Notes: generated by a model not told the origin, from the sequence alone. Counted from the first letter of the stretch, positions 16,732 through 26,275 are shown. The stretch is 64,000 bases of DNA from Roseiarcus sp963807735 (GCA_963807735.1 CAWEDI010000030.1:1-64000); one strand, 5' to 3'. Program-made: numbers and translations.

Positions 16732-17703
16732 TTGACCTATGACGTTCTGATGCCGGCGCCGGGCATGGCGAGCATCGCCAAGCGCATCGCCGAGCGCGCC
16801 ACGCTGCATCGGCCATGGGACGAACCGGACCCCGCCGCCGCGCTCGCCAAGATCGCCCCGCACGTCCGCGCGCTCGTCGTCACCCACCACACGCCACGCA
16901 TCGACGACGCCTATCTGGCGCAGTTCCCGCGGCTGGAGTTCGTGACCAGCTTCGGCGTCGGCTACGATCACATTGACGCGAAAGCCGCCGCCGCGCGCGG
17001 CGTGGTGGTCGCGCATACGCCGGGCGTGCTCGATGCCGAGACGGCGGATACCGCGCTCGGGCTGATGCTCAACGCGGTCCGCGGCTTTTCCGCCTCAGAG
17101 CGCTATCTGCGCCAGGGGCGGTGGGCGAAGGAAGGCCCCTTCCCGCTGTCGGCTTCACTGCGCGGCCGCACGATGGGCGTGCTCGGCCTCGGGCGGATCG
17201 GCAAGGAGATCGCCAAGCGCGCCGCGGCGTTCGGCGTCGAGATCGTCTATCACGGCCGCAGCGCCCAGGCGGATGCGCCCTATCTCTACTATCCCTCGCT
17301 GATCGCCATGGCGAAGGCGGTCGATATTCTGATGATCGCCGCGCCGGGCGGCGCCAACACACGCCATATCGTCAACGCCGAGGTGCTCGACGCGCTCGGG
17401 CCCAACGGCGTGCTGATCAACATCGCGCGCGGCTCCCTGGTCGACGACGACGCGCTGATCGCGGCGCTGCGGGCGCGCAAAATCCTCGCGGCCGGCCTCG
17501 ACGTGTTCCCGCACGAGCCGAACGTGCCCGAGGGTTATCTCACGCTCGACAACGTCGTGCTGACCCCGCATGTCGGCTCGGCCTCGACGGTGACTCGGCA
17601 GGCGATGGCCGATCTCGTGGTCGACAATCTGTTCGCGTTCATGGACGGCAAAGGCCCGATCGCGCCGACGCCGGAAACGCCGTGGCCAATGAAGCGGGGG
17701 TGA
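16732..17703 (+). CDS. D-isomer-specific 2-hydroxyacid dehydrogenase
   Basis: This 323-aa NAD(P)H-dependent enzyme has the nucleotide-binding motif GVLGLGRIGKEIAKRAAAFG. The catalytic Arg lies in NIARGSLVDDDAL, the acid in GLDVFPHEPNVP, and the histidine in TPHVGSAS. It is closest in layout to the GhrB/hydroxypyruvate-glyoxylate reductase group, but the substrate is not proven. A TTG at 16732 preceded by GGAGAG is the best start. Confidence 0.9.
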   Translation: MTYDVLMPAPGMASIAKRIAERATLHRPWDEPDPAAALAKIAPHVRALVVTHHTPRIDDAYLAQFPRLEFVTSFGVGYDHIDAKAAAARGVVVAHTPGVLDAETADTALGLMLNAVRGFSASERYLRQGRWAKEGPFPLSASLRGRTMGVLGLGRIGKEIAKRAAAFGVEIVYHGRSAQADAPYLYYPSLIAMAKAVDILMIAAPGGANTRHIVNAEVLDALGPNGVLINIARGSLVDDDALIAALRARKILAAGLDVFPHEPNVPEGYLTLDNVVLTPHVGSASTVTRQAMADLVVDNLFAFMDGKGPIAPTPETPWPMKRG

Positions 17704-17743
17704 GGCGGCGTTCTTTGTCTCTGGGGAGGCTTAGCCTATTGAA

Positions 17744-18745
17744 ATGACTATTGTAGAGCGACGCAGTTTCCTGATGTCGCTCGCCGGCGCGGTCATAAGC
17801 GCCCGCGCCGCCCGCGCCCAGCAGACGAGCGATCGTCCGCGCCGCATCGGCGCCCTAATGCCGTTTTTGGAGCAGGATGCGGATGGACGGTCCAGGTTCG
17901 CCGCGTTCCTCGAGAAAATGCAACAGCTCGGCTGGACCGAAGGGCGCAATCTGCGGATAGATGTGCGCTGGGCCGGCCCCGACCCCGACCGAATTCGGAT
18001 CGCCGCCAAGGAACTGCTTGAATTACAACCCGATCTGATCATCACCGACGGAAGCGTTCCCGTGGTCGAGTTGGCGCGCGAAACGCGTACGCTCCCGATC
18101 GTCTTCGCGGCGGTCGCCGATCCGGTCGGCATCGGAGTGGCGGCCAGCCTCGCTCACCCCGGCGGCAATCTCAGCGGGTTCGCCAACTCGGATTTCTCGA
18201 TTGGCGGCAAATGGCTTCAAATCATAAAGGAGATCGCACCCGATATTGTGCGCGTCGGCGTGCTGCTCAATTCCAAGACAGCGCTCTATGCAGAGCGCTA
18301 TTTGCAGTCGATCGAGGAGGCTTCGTCATCGCTAGCGCTCTCGATCAGCACGCTGTCGGTTGGCGACCCGGCGGAACTGGAACACGCCGTGAGAACGCTG
18401 GCCTCCAGCCAGAATGCCGGATTGATCGTCGTGAACGATGTTTTCATGAGGGCGCGCCGTGACCAGATCATTGCGCTTGCCACGGAGCTTCGGCTTCCGG
18501 CGATCTACCCCTATCGATCTTTCGTGACTAACGGCGGCCTGATGAGCTACGGCTTCGAGTCCATCGAACTCTTCCGGCAAGCCGCCTACTACGTCGACCG
18601 TATCCTGAAGGGGGAGAAACCCGGCGATCTGCCAATCCAACAGCCGACCCAATACGAGCTCGTCATAAACACCAGGACTGCTAAAGCCCTCGGCCTCACA
18701 GTTCCGATGTCTCTGCTCGCACGCGCCAGCGAGGTGATCGAGTAA
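17744..18745 (+). CDS. ABC-transporter-type substrate-binding protein (PF04392-like)
   Basis: This 333-aa protein has a Tat-like or Sec signal (RRSFLMSLAGAVISARAARA) followed by a type I periplasmic-binding fold of the ABC_sub_bind family, often with LGW.EGRN as here (LGWTEGRNLRID), ADPVGIGVAASLAHPGGNLSGF and YPYRSFVTNGGLMSYG. These proteins are very abundant in Bradyrhizobium and relatives, and the ligands are mostly unknown. No permease or ATPase gene is adjacent, so it is an orphan. Confidence 0.85.
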   Translation: MTIVERRSFLMSLAGAVISARAARAQQTSDRPRRIGALMPFLEQDADGRSRFAAFLEKMQQLGWTEGRNLRIDVRWAGPDPDRIRIAAKELLELQPDLIITDGSVPVVELARETRTLPIVFAAVADPVGIGVAASLAHPGGNLSGFANSDFSIGGKWLQIIKEIAPDIVRVGVLLNSKTALYAERYLQSIEEASSSLALSISTLSVGDPAELEHAVRTLASSQNAGLIVVNDVFMRARRDQIIALATELRLPAIYPYRSFVTNGGLMSYGFESIELFRQAAYYVDRILKGEKPGDLPIQQPTQYELVINTRTAKALGLTVPMSLLARASEVIE

Positions 18746-18820
18746 GTCTGGCCCCAGAGCGCCGGAAGGCTCAACGGCTGGCGCGCGGAGCGCGACGCCA
18801 GCCCGCGCGCCGCGTGACCT

Positions 18821-20143
18821 TCAATACGTCAGCTCGGCGATGCTGATGTGCTTGTCCTTCAGCGGCCAGGGGCGCGCGACGATGCGCTCCTGGTTGAACT
18901 CGCAAACGATCGGCCGATCCTCCAGCGTCGCAAATTTCACTGGCAGCCGCCAGACCGCCGGCACGCCGGGTGGGATGCCGTCGGGCGTCTTGCCGTCGAT
19001 CAGGATCGCGTCGCGCGGCGATCCGAAATAACCGCGCGGGCGGTTCATCGTCACGATCGCCGCCGCCTCGCCTTGGCCTTCCTTAGCGATCGCAGGCCGT
19101 AGGTTGATGAGGGCGGAGGAGCGCGGGAACGGCGAACGATAGATGTGCGTGATCAACTGATCGGGCGCGGCGACGACGAACTCCAGCGCCGTCGCGCTAT
19201 CGGTCTCCAGCGGACCCCAGACGCCATCGGCGCTGGTGGTTTTGCTTAGCAGCGCCTCGCCCTTGCGCGCGCCGGTGTCGGAGTCCACGGCGTAGATTTC
19301 GACCTTGGCGCCGGCGACCGGCTTGTTGGTCGGCGTGTCGCCGACGACGCCGGTCACGGCGCCGTTGAGCGTCACCTTCGCCTCGGGAACGATGGCGATG
19401 CGCGACGGCGCCTGCCCGACGATGAAGCGGTAAATCTCGGGGAACGCGCGCGGGCTGAACGCGGTCTCGCGGTGATCGACCTGGCCAAGAACCAGATTGG
19501 TCGCGCCCTTCAGCGCCGGACCCTCCGCCGTCACGTTGGTCTTCATGCCGGGGCGGCCGATGTAGGCGCCGTCGGGCTGGGCGTAGAGATCGAAGCCGTC
19601 GCTGCGCAACGTCAGGAATTTCACCCCCGGCGTCGTCTCGTCGCCGCTGTTGAGGTCAGTGAGGAACGCCCCCTGACCGTTGTATTCGCTCCCGAGAATC
19701 GCCGGCACGGAAAATACGCCGTGATTGACGCCGCCGCACAGCACCGCGGAAACCGCCTTGTCGCCGCCGCCGTGGCGCAGGTAATTGCGGGTCGTATTGC
19801 AGCCGCGCGAATTGGCGACGAACGCCGCCTTCCTCGCGCCGCTCTTGGCGAGCGCCGCGTCGACGAAGGCGGAAAGCTCCTTCAGCTCGTCGTCGGTCGA
19901 GGAGCGGTCAGGCTGCGCGACGCCGTTGTCGTCGCGCGCCTGCGGGTTAGTGAAGCTGATCGCGAACAGCTTTTCGCGCGGGTAGCCGTTGCTCTCGAAG
20001 CGCCAGAACACCGATTGCCAGATCGCGGCCTGATCGCTGTCGCCGTGGACGAACACGATCGGCGGCAGGTCGTCGGCGCGCGCCCGTCCGGCCATAGCGA
20101 TAGCGGCCGCGCCGGCGGCGATAAACCCTCGTCTGGTAATCAT
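18821..20143 (-). CDS. Tat-exported alpha/beta hydrolase with C-terminal beta domain
   Basis: This 440-aa protein has a twin-arginine signal (TRRGFIAAGAAAIAMAG). A hydrolase domain follows, with an early VFVHGDSDQAAIW oxyanion turn, a nucleophile elbow in VANSRGCN (Ser124-type, not the classic GxSxG), and a candidate catalytic His in VDHRE. After about residue 250 a carboxypeptidase-regulatory or Ig-like beta domain (VTGVVGDTPTNKPVAGAKV) begins. It is probably a periplasmic esterase or depolymerase of unknown substrate. The stop is 75 nt from the binding-protein stop on the other strand. Confidence 0.7.
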   Translation of the reverse strand: MITRRGFIAAGAAAIAMAGRARADDLPPIVFVHGDSDQAAIWQSVFWRFESNGYPREKLFAISFTNPQARDDNGVAQPDRSSTDDELKELSAFVDAALAKSGARKAAFVANSRGCNTTRNYLRHGGGDKAVSAVLCGGVNHGVFSVPAILGSEYNGQGAFLTDLNSGDETTPGVKFLTLRSDGFDLYAQPDGAYIGRPGMKTNVTAEGPALKGATNLVLGQVDHRETAFSPRAFPEIYRFIVGQAPSRIAIVPEAKVTLNGAVTGVVGDTPTNKPVAGAKVEIYAVDSDTGARKGEALLSKTTSADGVWGPLETDSATALEFVVAAPDQLITHIYRSPFPRSSALINLRPAIAKEGQGEAAAIVTMNRPRGYFGSPRDAILIDGKTPDGIPPGVPAVWRLPVKFATLEDRPIVCEFNQERIVARPWPLKDKHISIAELTY

Positions 20144-20299
20144 GCGTTCCTCCGCGCGAACCTTTCCCGTTCGCCTGACCCGTTGCTAGCCCGCGGCGTC
20201 GCGCGCGTCCACCCGCCGCATGGGCGCGGAGCGAAATGAGGCTTGCGAAACCCGCCGCCTTCGGCCAAGTCCGCGCGACGCCGCCCACGAGCTTGAGCC

Positions 20300-21310
20300 A
20301 TGACGAGCCCCTTCGACGACATTCGCGCGCTGTTGAAAAATATGCCGACGGTTGACGACAAAGCGTTGACCGCCGCGCGCGAACGCCAAGCGCAACTGAC
20401 GAAGCCCGCCGGCTCGCTCGGCCGGCTGGAGGAGATCGCCGAGTTCATGGCGGCCTGGCAGGGGGGCAAGCCGCATGTCGACAATCCGCTGGTCGCCGTG
20501 TTCGCCGGCAATCACGGCGTCGTCGCGCAGGGCGTGTCGCCGTTCCCGAGCTCCGTCACCGAAGCGATGGTCGGCAATTTCCAGGCGGGCGGCGCCGCGA
20601 TCAATCAGATCTGCAAGACCTTCGATCTCTCGCTGAAAGTCTACGAGCTGGCGCTGTCGCAGCCGACCGGCGACATTACGCAAGAAGCCGCGCTCGACGA
20701 GCGCACCTGCGCGGCGACGATGGCGTTCGGCATGGAGGCGCTCGCCGGCGCCCCGGATTTGCTCGTGCTCGGCGAGATGGGCATCGGCAACACGACGATC
20801 GGCGCGGCGATCTATTGCGCCCTATTCGGCGGCGAGCCGGAGGATTGGGTGGGCCGCGGCACCGGCGTCGATGACGCCGGCCTCAAGCGCAAGGCCGACG
20901 CGGTGCGCCGCGCACTGGCTCGGCACAAGGAGTTCCTCGGCGACCCGCTCGAAGTGCTGCGCCGGCTCGGCGGCCGGGAGTTCGCGGCGATGGCGGGCGC
21001 GATTCTCGGCGCGCGGCATCAGCGCGTGCCGGTGTTGCTCGACGGCTTCGTCGTCTGCGCCGCGGCGGCGGTGCTGTATTCGCTCGATCCGACCGCGCTC
21101 GACCATTGCCTCGCCGGCCACGTCTCCGCCGAAAATGGCCACGCGCGGGCGCTGCGCGAGCTGAACAAGGCGCCGCTGTTGAGCCTCGGCATGCGGCTCG
21201 GCGAAGGATCGGGGGCGGCGCTGGCGGTCGCCTTGGTCAAGGCGGCGGTCGCTTGCCATAACGGCATGGCGACGTTCGCGGAAGCCGGAGTCGCCGGCAA
21301 AGTGGCGTAA
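20300..21310 (+). CDS. cobT: Nicotinate-nucleotide--dimethylbenzimidazole phosphoribosyltransferase
   Basis: This 336-aa enzyme forms alpha-ribazole phosphate for the lower ligand of cobalamin. Diagnostic parts are LTKPAGSLGRLEEIA near the start, FAGNHGV, LGEMGIGNTT in the middle, and the catalytic Glu in MRLGEGSGAALA near the C-terminus. Other cob genes are not in the window. I looked for a cobalamin riboswitch in the 156-nt upstream gap and did not see one. Confidence 0.95.
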   Translation: MTSPFDDIRALLKNMPTVDDKALTAARERQAQLTKPAGSLGRLEEIAEFMAAWQGGKPHVDNPLVAVFAGNHGVVAQGVSPFPSSVTEAMVGNFQAGGAAINQICKTFDLSLKVYELALSQPTGDITQEAALDERTCAATMAFGMEALAGAPDLLVLGEMGIGNTTIGAAIYCALFGGEPEDWVGRGTGVDDAGLKRKADAVRRALARHKEFLGDPLEVLRRLGGREFAAMAGAILGARHQRVPVLLDGFVVCAAAAVLYSLDPTALDHCLAGHVSAENGHARALRELNKAPLLSLGMRLGEGSGAALAVALVKAAVACHNGMATFAEAGVAGKVA

Positions 21311-21403
21311 ACATCACGCAAGCTTGTTCGCGGCGCCTCGTGCGCGCCGTCTCCCCGCCGCGCCGACCCGCGAAGCTGTCGGCGTTCAAGGTGGGAGAGA
21401 GAT

Positions 21404-22039
21404 TTGCGACCTTTCGTGTTTGTGGCGGCGTTAGCGCTAACGTTGAGCGGCGCGCAGGCGCAGACGATCATCGATGATTGGACGAAGGTTAAGACGCCGC
21501 CGCCGCCTGAGTTGAAACCGGTCGTTGTGGACCCCAAGACCGACGCGCTGCTGGTGCTCGACTTCAACGGGCATGAAGCCGCCGACAGCGGCCCCTGCAA
21601 CAAGACGACGAAACCGCGCTGCATCGCCTCGCTGCCGAAAGTCCGCGCCGCGATCGACAAGGCGCGGGAGAAGGGCGTGTTCGTCGTCTACAGCCTGGGG
21701 GGCCGAGGAACGGCCGCCGACATCTGGCCCGAGGTCGCCCCACGCGAGGGCGAGCCGATCGTCAAGTCCGGACCCGACAAGTTCATAGCGACCAACTTGC
21801 GCGAATTGCTCGACGGCAAAGGAATCAAGCGCGTCATCGTCACCGGGACGGCGTCGGAAGGGGCGGTGCTCAATACGGCGGCGGATGCGGCGTTTCACGG
21901 CATGAGCATCGTCGTACCGGTCGACGGCATGTCCTCGACCGAGCTTTACGCCGAGCAATATGTCGCCTGGCACATGACGCACGCGCCCGGCGTCGGGCAG
22001 AAGACGACGCTGACGAGCTTGGAGCAGTTGCAGTTTTAG
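21404..22039 (+). CDS. Secreted isochorismatase-like protein lacking the catalytic Cys
   Basis: This 211-aa protein has a signal peptide (FVFVAALALTLSGAQA) and the isochorismatase/cysteine-hydrolase fold. The catalytic Asp (ALLVLDFN) and Lys (VKSGPDKF) are present, but the third position, normally Cys in a TxxxCV segment, is Ala154 (GTASEGAVLNTAA). It is therefore unlikely to be a standard cysteine hydrolase. The start is a TTG behind GGGAGAGAG. It follows cobT in the same direction with a 93-nt gap. Confidence 0.8.
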   Translation: MRPFVFVAALALTLSGAQAQTIIDDWTKVKTPPPPELKPVVVDPKTDALLVLDFNGHEAADSGPCNKTTKPRCIASLPKVRAAIDKAREKGVFVVYSLGGRGTAADIWPEVAPREGEPIVKSGPDKFIATNLRELLDGKGIKRVIVTGTASEGAVLNTAADAAFHGMSIVVPVDGMSSTELYAEQYVAWHMTHAPGVGQKTTLTSLEQLQF

Positions 22040-22078
22040 CGTTTTGCGGTTGAGTTGAGCCGGTGGCCGAAAGCGGCG

Positions 22079-22288
22079 TCAGTCCAAGTCCTTGCGGCGC
22101 AGTCGCTCGGTTGCGCGACGCTCGCGCAGCACAAAAGCGACGACGATCACGATCGCCAGCAGAACGCCGTCGGTGGCGATCAGCTTCACGAAGGTTTCCG
22201 GCGACCACGGCTGCAACCAAAGTTGCGTGAGAAACAACACGGCGCCGGCTAAAAACAGCGCGAGGCCCAAGACCACCGAGCCGTTCAT
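22079..22288 (-). CDS. Small membrane protein of 69 residues
   Basis: The ATG at 22288 overlaps the stop of the YbjQ gene (ATGA), so the two are coupled. The protein has two hydrophobic stretches, one near residues 4-24 (VVLGLALFLAGAVLFLTQLWL) and one near 38-55 (ATDGVLLAIVIVVAFVL), and a basic C-terminus (RERRATERLRRK). No family is recognised. A longer frame extending to 22630 is antisense or out of frame with YbjQ and is not real beyond this start. Confidence 0.6.
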   Translation of the reverse strand: MNGSVVLGLALFLAGAVLFLTQLWLQPWSPETFVKLIATDGVLLAIVIVVAFVLRERRATERLRRKDLD

Positions 22289-22617
22289 CGCGACGGCTGC
22301 ACGACGACCGCCGAGCCGTAGCAAATGACTTCCGTGACGCCGGACATGATCTCGGTCGCGTCGTAGCGCATCATCACGACGGCGTTGGCGCCGTTGGCGG
22401 CGGCGTGATCGCACATCATGTCGTAGGCCTGCGTGCGCGCCTGCTCGCAGAGATTGGTGTAGACCGTGATATTGCCGCCGAACAAGGTCTGTATCGCCCC
22501 CGCCAGATTGCCGACGACCGAGCGCGAGCGCACGACGATGCCGCGCACCACGCCGATGTTCTCGACGATGCGGAAGCCGGGCAGATCGAATGACAGGCTC
22601 ACCATCTCCGGTCTCAC
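22285..22617 (-). CDS. YbjQ/UPF0145 family protein
   Basis: This 110-aa protein matches the compact pentameric YbjQ family: an N-terminal NIGVVRGIVVRSRS segment, LFGGNITVYTNLCEQAR, and the C-terminal ANAVVMMRYDATEI then EVICYGSAVVV. The family has been linked to heavy-metal or stress responses, without a settled activity. It is coupled to the small membrane protein downstream. Confidence 0.88.
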   Translation of the reverse strand: MRPEMVSLSFDLPGFRIVENIGVVRGIVVRSRSVVGNLAGAIQTLFGGNITVYTNLCEQARTQAYDMMCDHAAANGANAVVMMRYDATEIMSGVTEVICYGSAVVVQPSR

Positions 22618-22697
22618 GCCGACCTCCCATGAAACAGGCGCACTGAACCGCGGCGTTTTACGGCAAGTTCATGAACAAAACATTGGAGCTCGGCGAC

Positions 22698-23918
22698 TCA
22701 CATCCCGCCGAGATGATCGGCGACGGAGAAGATGTCCTTGTCGCCGCGCCCGCAAAGGTTCATCACCATCAAATGATCGCGCGGCCGTTTCGGCGCCAGT
22801 TCGATCACCTTGGCGAGCGCGTGGGCAGGCTCCAGCGCCGGGATGATGCCCTCAAGCCGCGAGCAAAGCTGGAAGGCGTCGAGCGCCTCCTTGTCGGTCG
22901 CCGACAGGTACGTGACGCGACCGCTCTCCTTGAGCCAGGCGTGCTCGGGGCCGATGCCGGGATAGTCGAGGCCGGCGGAGATCGAATGGCCCTCGTTGAT
23001 CTGCCCGTCGTCGTTCATCAACAGATAGGTGCGGTTGCCGTGGAGCACGCCGGGTCGGCCGCGGGCCAGCGAGGCCGCATGGCCGTCTGGTACGTCGAGC
23101 CCGTGGCCCGCCGCCTCGACGCCGAAGATCTCGACGCCCTTGTCGTCGAGGAACGGGTGGAACAGCCCGATCGCGTTGGAGCCGCCGCCGATGCAGGCGA
23201 CAAGGCTGTCGGGCAGCCGGCCCTCGGCCTCCTGCATCTGCTGGCGCGTCTCGTTGCCGATCACGCATTGGAAATCGCGCACCATCGCCGGATAGGGATG
23301 CGGGCCGGCGGCGGTGCCGATGCAATAGAACGTGTCGGCGACATTGGTCACCCAATCGCGCAGCGCCTCGTTCATCGCGTCCTTCAGCGTGCGCGCGCCG
23401 GACTGCACGGGCACAACCTCGGCGCCGAGCATCTTCATGCGGAACACGTTCGGCTTCTGCCGCTCGACGTCGACCGCGCCCATGTAGACCACGCATTTGA
23501 GGCCGAAGCGCGCGCAGGCGGTTGCGGTGGCGACGCCATGCTGGCCGGCGCCCGTCTCCGCGATAATGCGCGGCTTGCCCATGCGGCGGGCAAGCAGAAT
23601 CTGTCCCATCACGTTGTTGATCTTGTGCGCGCCGGTGTGGTTGAGCTCGTCGCGCTTGAAATAGATTTTCGCGCCGCCGAGATGGGCGGTCATCCGCTCG
23701 GCGAAATAGAGCGGGCTCGGTCGGCCGACGTAATGGGTGAGGAAATGGCCGAGTTCGGCGTGGAACGCCGGATCGTCCTTCGCCTCCGCATAGGCTTTTT
23801 CGAGCGAGAGGATGAGCGGCATCAGCGTCTCGGCGACGAACCGGCCGCCGAAAATGCCGAAATGGCCGCGCTCGTCGGGGCCGTTGCGGTAGGAATTGGG
23901 CTTGTCGATCTTGGTCAA
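22698..23918 (-). CDS. trpB: Tryptophan synthase beta chain
   Basis: This 406-aa PLP enzyme joins indole and serine. The PLP lysine is in ELNHTGAHKINNVMGQ, the phosphate-binding loop in CIGGGSNAIGLFHPF, and the active-site Glu in IIAETGAGQHGVATA. The monovalent-cation region near GLDYPGIGPEHA is conserved. A TTG start with GGAG is used. trpF lies upstream on the same strand, with REP repeats in the 235-nt gap, but trpA, normally next to trpB, is not downstream here. Confidence 0.96.
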   Translation of the reverse strand: MTKIDKPNSYRNGPDERGHFGIFGGRFVAETLMPLILSLEKAYAEAKDDPAFHAELGHFLTHYVGRPSPLYFAERMTAHLGGAKIYFKRDELNHTGAHKINNVMGQILLARRMGKPRIIAETGAGQHGVATATACARFGLKCVVYMGAVDVERQKPNVFRMKMLGAEVVPVQSGARTLKDAMNEALRDWVTNVADTFYCIGTAAGPHPYPAMVRDFQCVIGNETRQQMQEAEGRLPDSLVACIGGGSNAIGLFHPFLDDKGVEIFGVEAAGHGLDVPDGHAASLARGRPGVLHGNRTYLLMNDDGQINEGHSISAGLDYPGIGPEHAWLKESGRVTYLSATDKEALDAFQLCSRLEGIIPALEPAHALAKVIELAPKRPRDHLMVMNLCGRGDKDIFSVADHLGGM

Positions 23919-23951
23919 GGGGGGCTCCGAATGGCCTCTTTAATTCGCAGG

Positions 23952-24097
23952 CGCCGTCATGGCCGGGCTTGTCCCGGCCATCCACGCCGCTGAGTTCAGA
24001 CCCGGCGCCCGTCTGCTCCGCGCCTGCGTTTCCTCGCCGTCTCCACGCAGTTGCGCTTCACGGCCTGGATGGCCGGGACAAGCCCGGCCATGACGCG
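23952..24097. repeat. REP doublet between trpF and trpB
   Basis: One unit at 23952-23986 (TCATGGCCGGGCTTGTCCCGG core) and an inverted unit at 24066-24097 flank about 80 nt. The pair sits between two genes expected to be co-transcribed, so it could affect read-through or mRNA stability. Confidence 0.85.
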
Positions 24098-24153
24098 GAG
24101 AGGTCTCGGCCCCAGCGTCCGGACTCCTTATCGCCGGCCAGCCCCGCCCGCAA

Positions 24154-24813
24154 TCACTCCCGCTCGACGGCCTCGAACCCCGCCCGCGCCGCCTCAACAA
24201 AAGCCCGAATCTTCTCGGCGTCCTTCACCCCCGGCGCGCTCTCGACCCCGGAGGACACATCGACGGCGCGCGCGCGGCTCTGGCGGATCGCCTCGGCGAC
24301 GTTCTCCGCCGTCAGCCCACCCGACAGAAACCACGGCTTGCGGGGATGGAACTCGCGGGCGAGCCCCCACGCGAAGGCGACGCCGTTGCCCCCGGGCAGC
24401 GCGGCCCCCTTCGGCGGCTTCGCATCGATCAGCAGCGCATCGGCGGGCTTGTAGACTTCGGCCAGCGCGAAATCGGCCGCCTCGGCGACGCCGATCGCCT
24501 TGATCGCAGAGATGCCGAACTTGCGCTGGATCTCTGCGACCCGCTCCGGGCTCTCCGAGCCATGCAGTTGCAAATACTCGGGCTCGACGGATCGGACGAT
24601 CGCGTCAAGCGCCGCGTCGTCGGGATCGACCGTCAGCGCGACGATCTCGGCGCGATGGCGGGCGCGGGCGGCGAGCGCCTTGGCGGTGTCGAGCGAGACA
24701 TGACGCGGGCTCCTCGGGAAGAACACGAAGCCGACCATGTCCGCGCCCGCCGCAAGCGCCGCGGCGAGGCTTTCCGGCGTCGAAAGGCCGCAAATTTTCA
24801 CGCTGGTCGCCAT
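24154..24813 (-). CDS. trpF: Phosphoribosylanthranilate isomerase
   Basis: This 219-aa TIM barrel of tryptophan synthesis shows VKICGLSTPESLAAAL at the start (catalytic Cys in KICG), DMVGFVFFPRSPRHVS, QLHGSESPERV, and the phosphate site LSGGLTAENV with DVSSGVES near the end. It is on the same strand as trpB. Downstream of the stop there are REP repeats. Confidence 0.96.
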   Translation of the reverse strand: MATSVKICGLSTPESLAAALAAGADMVGFVFFPRSPRHVSLDTAKALAARARHRAEIVALTVDPDDAALDAIVRSVEPEYLQLHGSESPERVAEIQRKFGISAIKAIGVAEAADFALAEVYKPADALLIDAKPPKGAALPGGNGVAFAWGLAREFHPRKPWFLSGGLTAENVAEAIRQSRARAVDVSSGVESAPGVKDAEKIRAFVEAARAGFEAVERE

Positions 24814-24855
24814 GGCGGCCTCCTTTGGCCGAGGACGAAGCGCCTGTCAAAGCCG

Positions 24856-25884
24856 CTAGGACCCCGCCTCTCGCGTCGAGCGCAGCCGCTCGGCGTAGAC
24901 GTTGATGATGAGCGCCAGCAGCAGGATCAGACCGCGGATCAAAATCTTCAGGAAGCTGTCGATCTTGACGTAATCGAGCCCGTTGTTGAGGACGCCGAGC
25001 ACGAACAGCCCGACGATCGTATTGCCGATGCCGCCGCGCCCGCCGAACAGACTGGTGCCGCCGACGACCACCGCCGCGATGGCGTCGAGCAGGAAGGTGT
25101 CGAACTCGTTCTGCTGCGCCGAGCCGAAATAGGCGACGCCGAGCATGCCGGCGATGCCGGAGCAGACCGCCGAGATGGTCATCACCGCGCCGGTGACGAA
25201 GCGCACGTTGACCCCGGAATATTCGGCCGCCTCGCGGTTGCCGCCGACCATGTAGACGTAGCGGCCGAACCGGGTCTGCGTCAGCACGAGATGGGCGATC
25301 AGCAGCATCAGCGCGGTGACGATGATGATCCACGGCACGCCGAACAGCGATTTCGAGCCGAGCGTCAGGACGAGCGGCGGCACGCTGTAGGCGATCTGGC
25401 CGCGCACCAGCACCGCCGACAAGCCGGCGCCGATCTGCATCATCGCCAGCGTCATGATGAACGAGGGAATGCCGATCTTGGTCACGCCGAACGCGGTGAT
25501 GAGGCCGAGCGCCGCGCAGGCGGCGAGCGCCAGCGGAATCGCGAGCAGGCCGGGCAGCGGCAGGTTCTGGATGTTCACGTAGTCGGGCTGCGCGGTGAAA
25601 TAGGTCAGCACGATCGCGGTGGCGTTGGCGACCGCCCCGACGCTGAGGTCGATCTCGGCGGTGAGGATCACGAAGGTGAGGCCGACCGCGATGATCCCGG
25701 TGACCGAGACCTGTTGCAGGATATTTTCGAGATTGCCGAGCGTGGCGAACGAGGGCGCGGCGAAGCTGAAGAACCCGACGAGCAGGATCAGCGTGACGAA
25801 CGGCGCGATGTTGCGCAATTGATCGCGCAGCAGGCGGCCAAGATCGAAGCCGGAAGCTTTGGCGCCGAGGTCGCTATCGGCCAT
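24856..25884 (-). CDS. Sugar-type ABC transporter permease (RbsC-like)
   Basis: This 342-aa inner-membrane protein has about eight to ten hydrophobic helices and the RbsC/XylH-family EAA-like region AVVVGGTSLFGGRGGIGNTIVG. It is the third gene of a minus-strand transporter whose order is binding protein, double ATPase, permease, although a 420-nt REP-rich gap separates it from the ATPase gene. The cargo is likely a monosaccharide or related polyol, not identified. Confidence 0.9.
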   Translation of the reverse strand: MADSDLGAKASGFDLGRLLRDQLRNIAPFVTLILLVGFFSFAAPSFATLGNLENILQQVSVTGIIAVGLTFVILTAEIDLSVGAVANATAIVLTYFTAQPDYVNIQNLPLPGLLAIPLALAACAALGLITAFGVTKIGIPSFIMTLAMMQIGAGLSAVLVRGQIAYSVPPLVLTLGSKSLFGVPWIIIVTALMLLIAHLVLTQTRFGRYVYMVGGNREAAEYSGVNVRFVTGAVMTISAVCSGIAGMLGVAYFGSAQQNEFDTFLLDAIAAVVVGGTSLFGGRGGIGNTIVGLFVLGVLNNGLDYVKIDSFLKILIRGLILLLALIINVYAERLRSTREAGS

Positions 25885-25921
25885 GCTTGACTGCTCCTAA
25901 TGAAGGACTGGCCCGCGGAGC

Positions 25922-26275
25922 GATCGTCATGCCCGCGCTTGTCGCGGGCATCCACGTCGTGGAACGCGCCTGCCTTTGGACGTAACGGGCCGGGACAAGC
26001 CCTACAGGCGCCAACTCACGGGTTTGATTGACGCTCTCCGCGTCTTGCCCGGGCTTGTCCCGGGCATCCACGTCGAGCCACGGCGGCACAGTTCCAGAAC
26101 AACAAGGTTTGTGTGCAACGCACGCCGTTGTTGGTCTTGTGGCTGTTTTGCAGCGGAGCAGCGTGGATGGCCGGAACAAGCCCGGCCATGACGGAACCGG
26201 TCGTTTTTGAATTGAGCGCGCCGTTTTGCGGCGCCTTAAGTTCGCGCCTGTGGGCGCAAGCCCGGCCATGATGGC
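25922..26275. repeat. REP cluster between ABC ATPase and permease genes
   Basis: Most of the 420-nt gap is REP-derived. Units lie at about 25922-25960 (variant core GCCCGCGCTTGTCGCGGGC), 26044-26075, 26161-26194 (inverted) and a partial at 26251-26275, with a degraded piece near 25988. No gene fits here. The cluster interrupts what should be one transporter operon. Confidence 0.8.

Noticed and set aside
20144..20299. Cobalamin riboswitch before cobT
   Set aside because: I looked for the B12-box and surrounding stems and saw neither; the gap is short and GC-rich.
25922..26275. CRISPR-like array
   Set aside because: Repeats are palindromic REP units in alternating orientation with irregular spacing and no uniform spacers.
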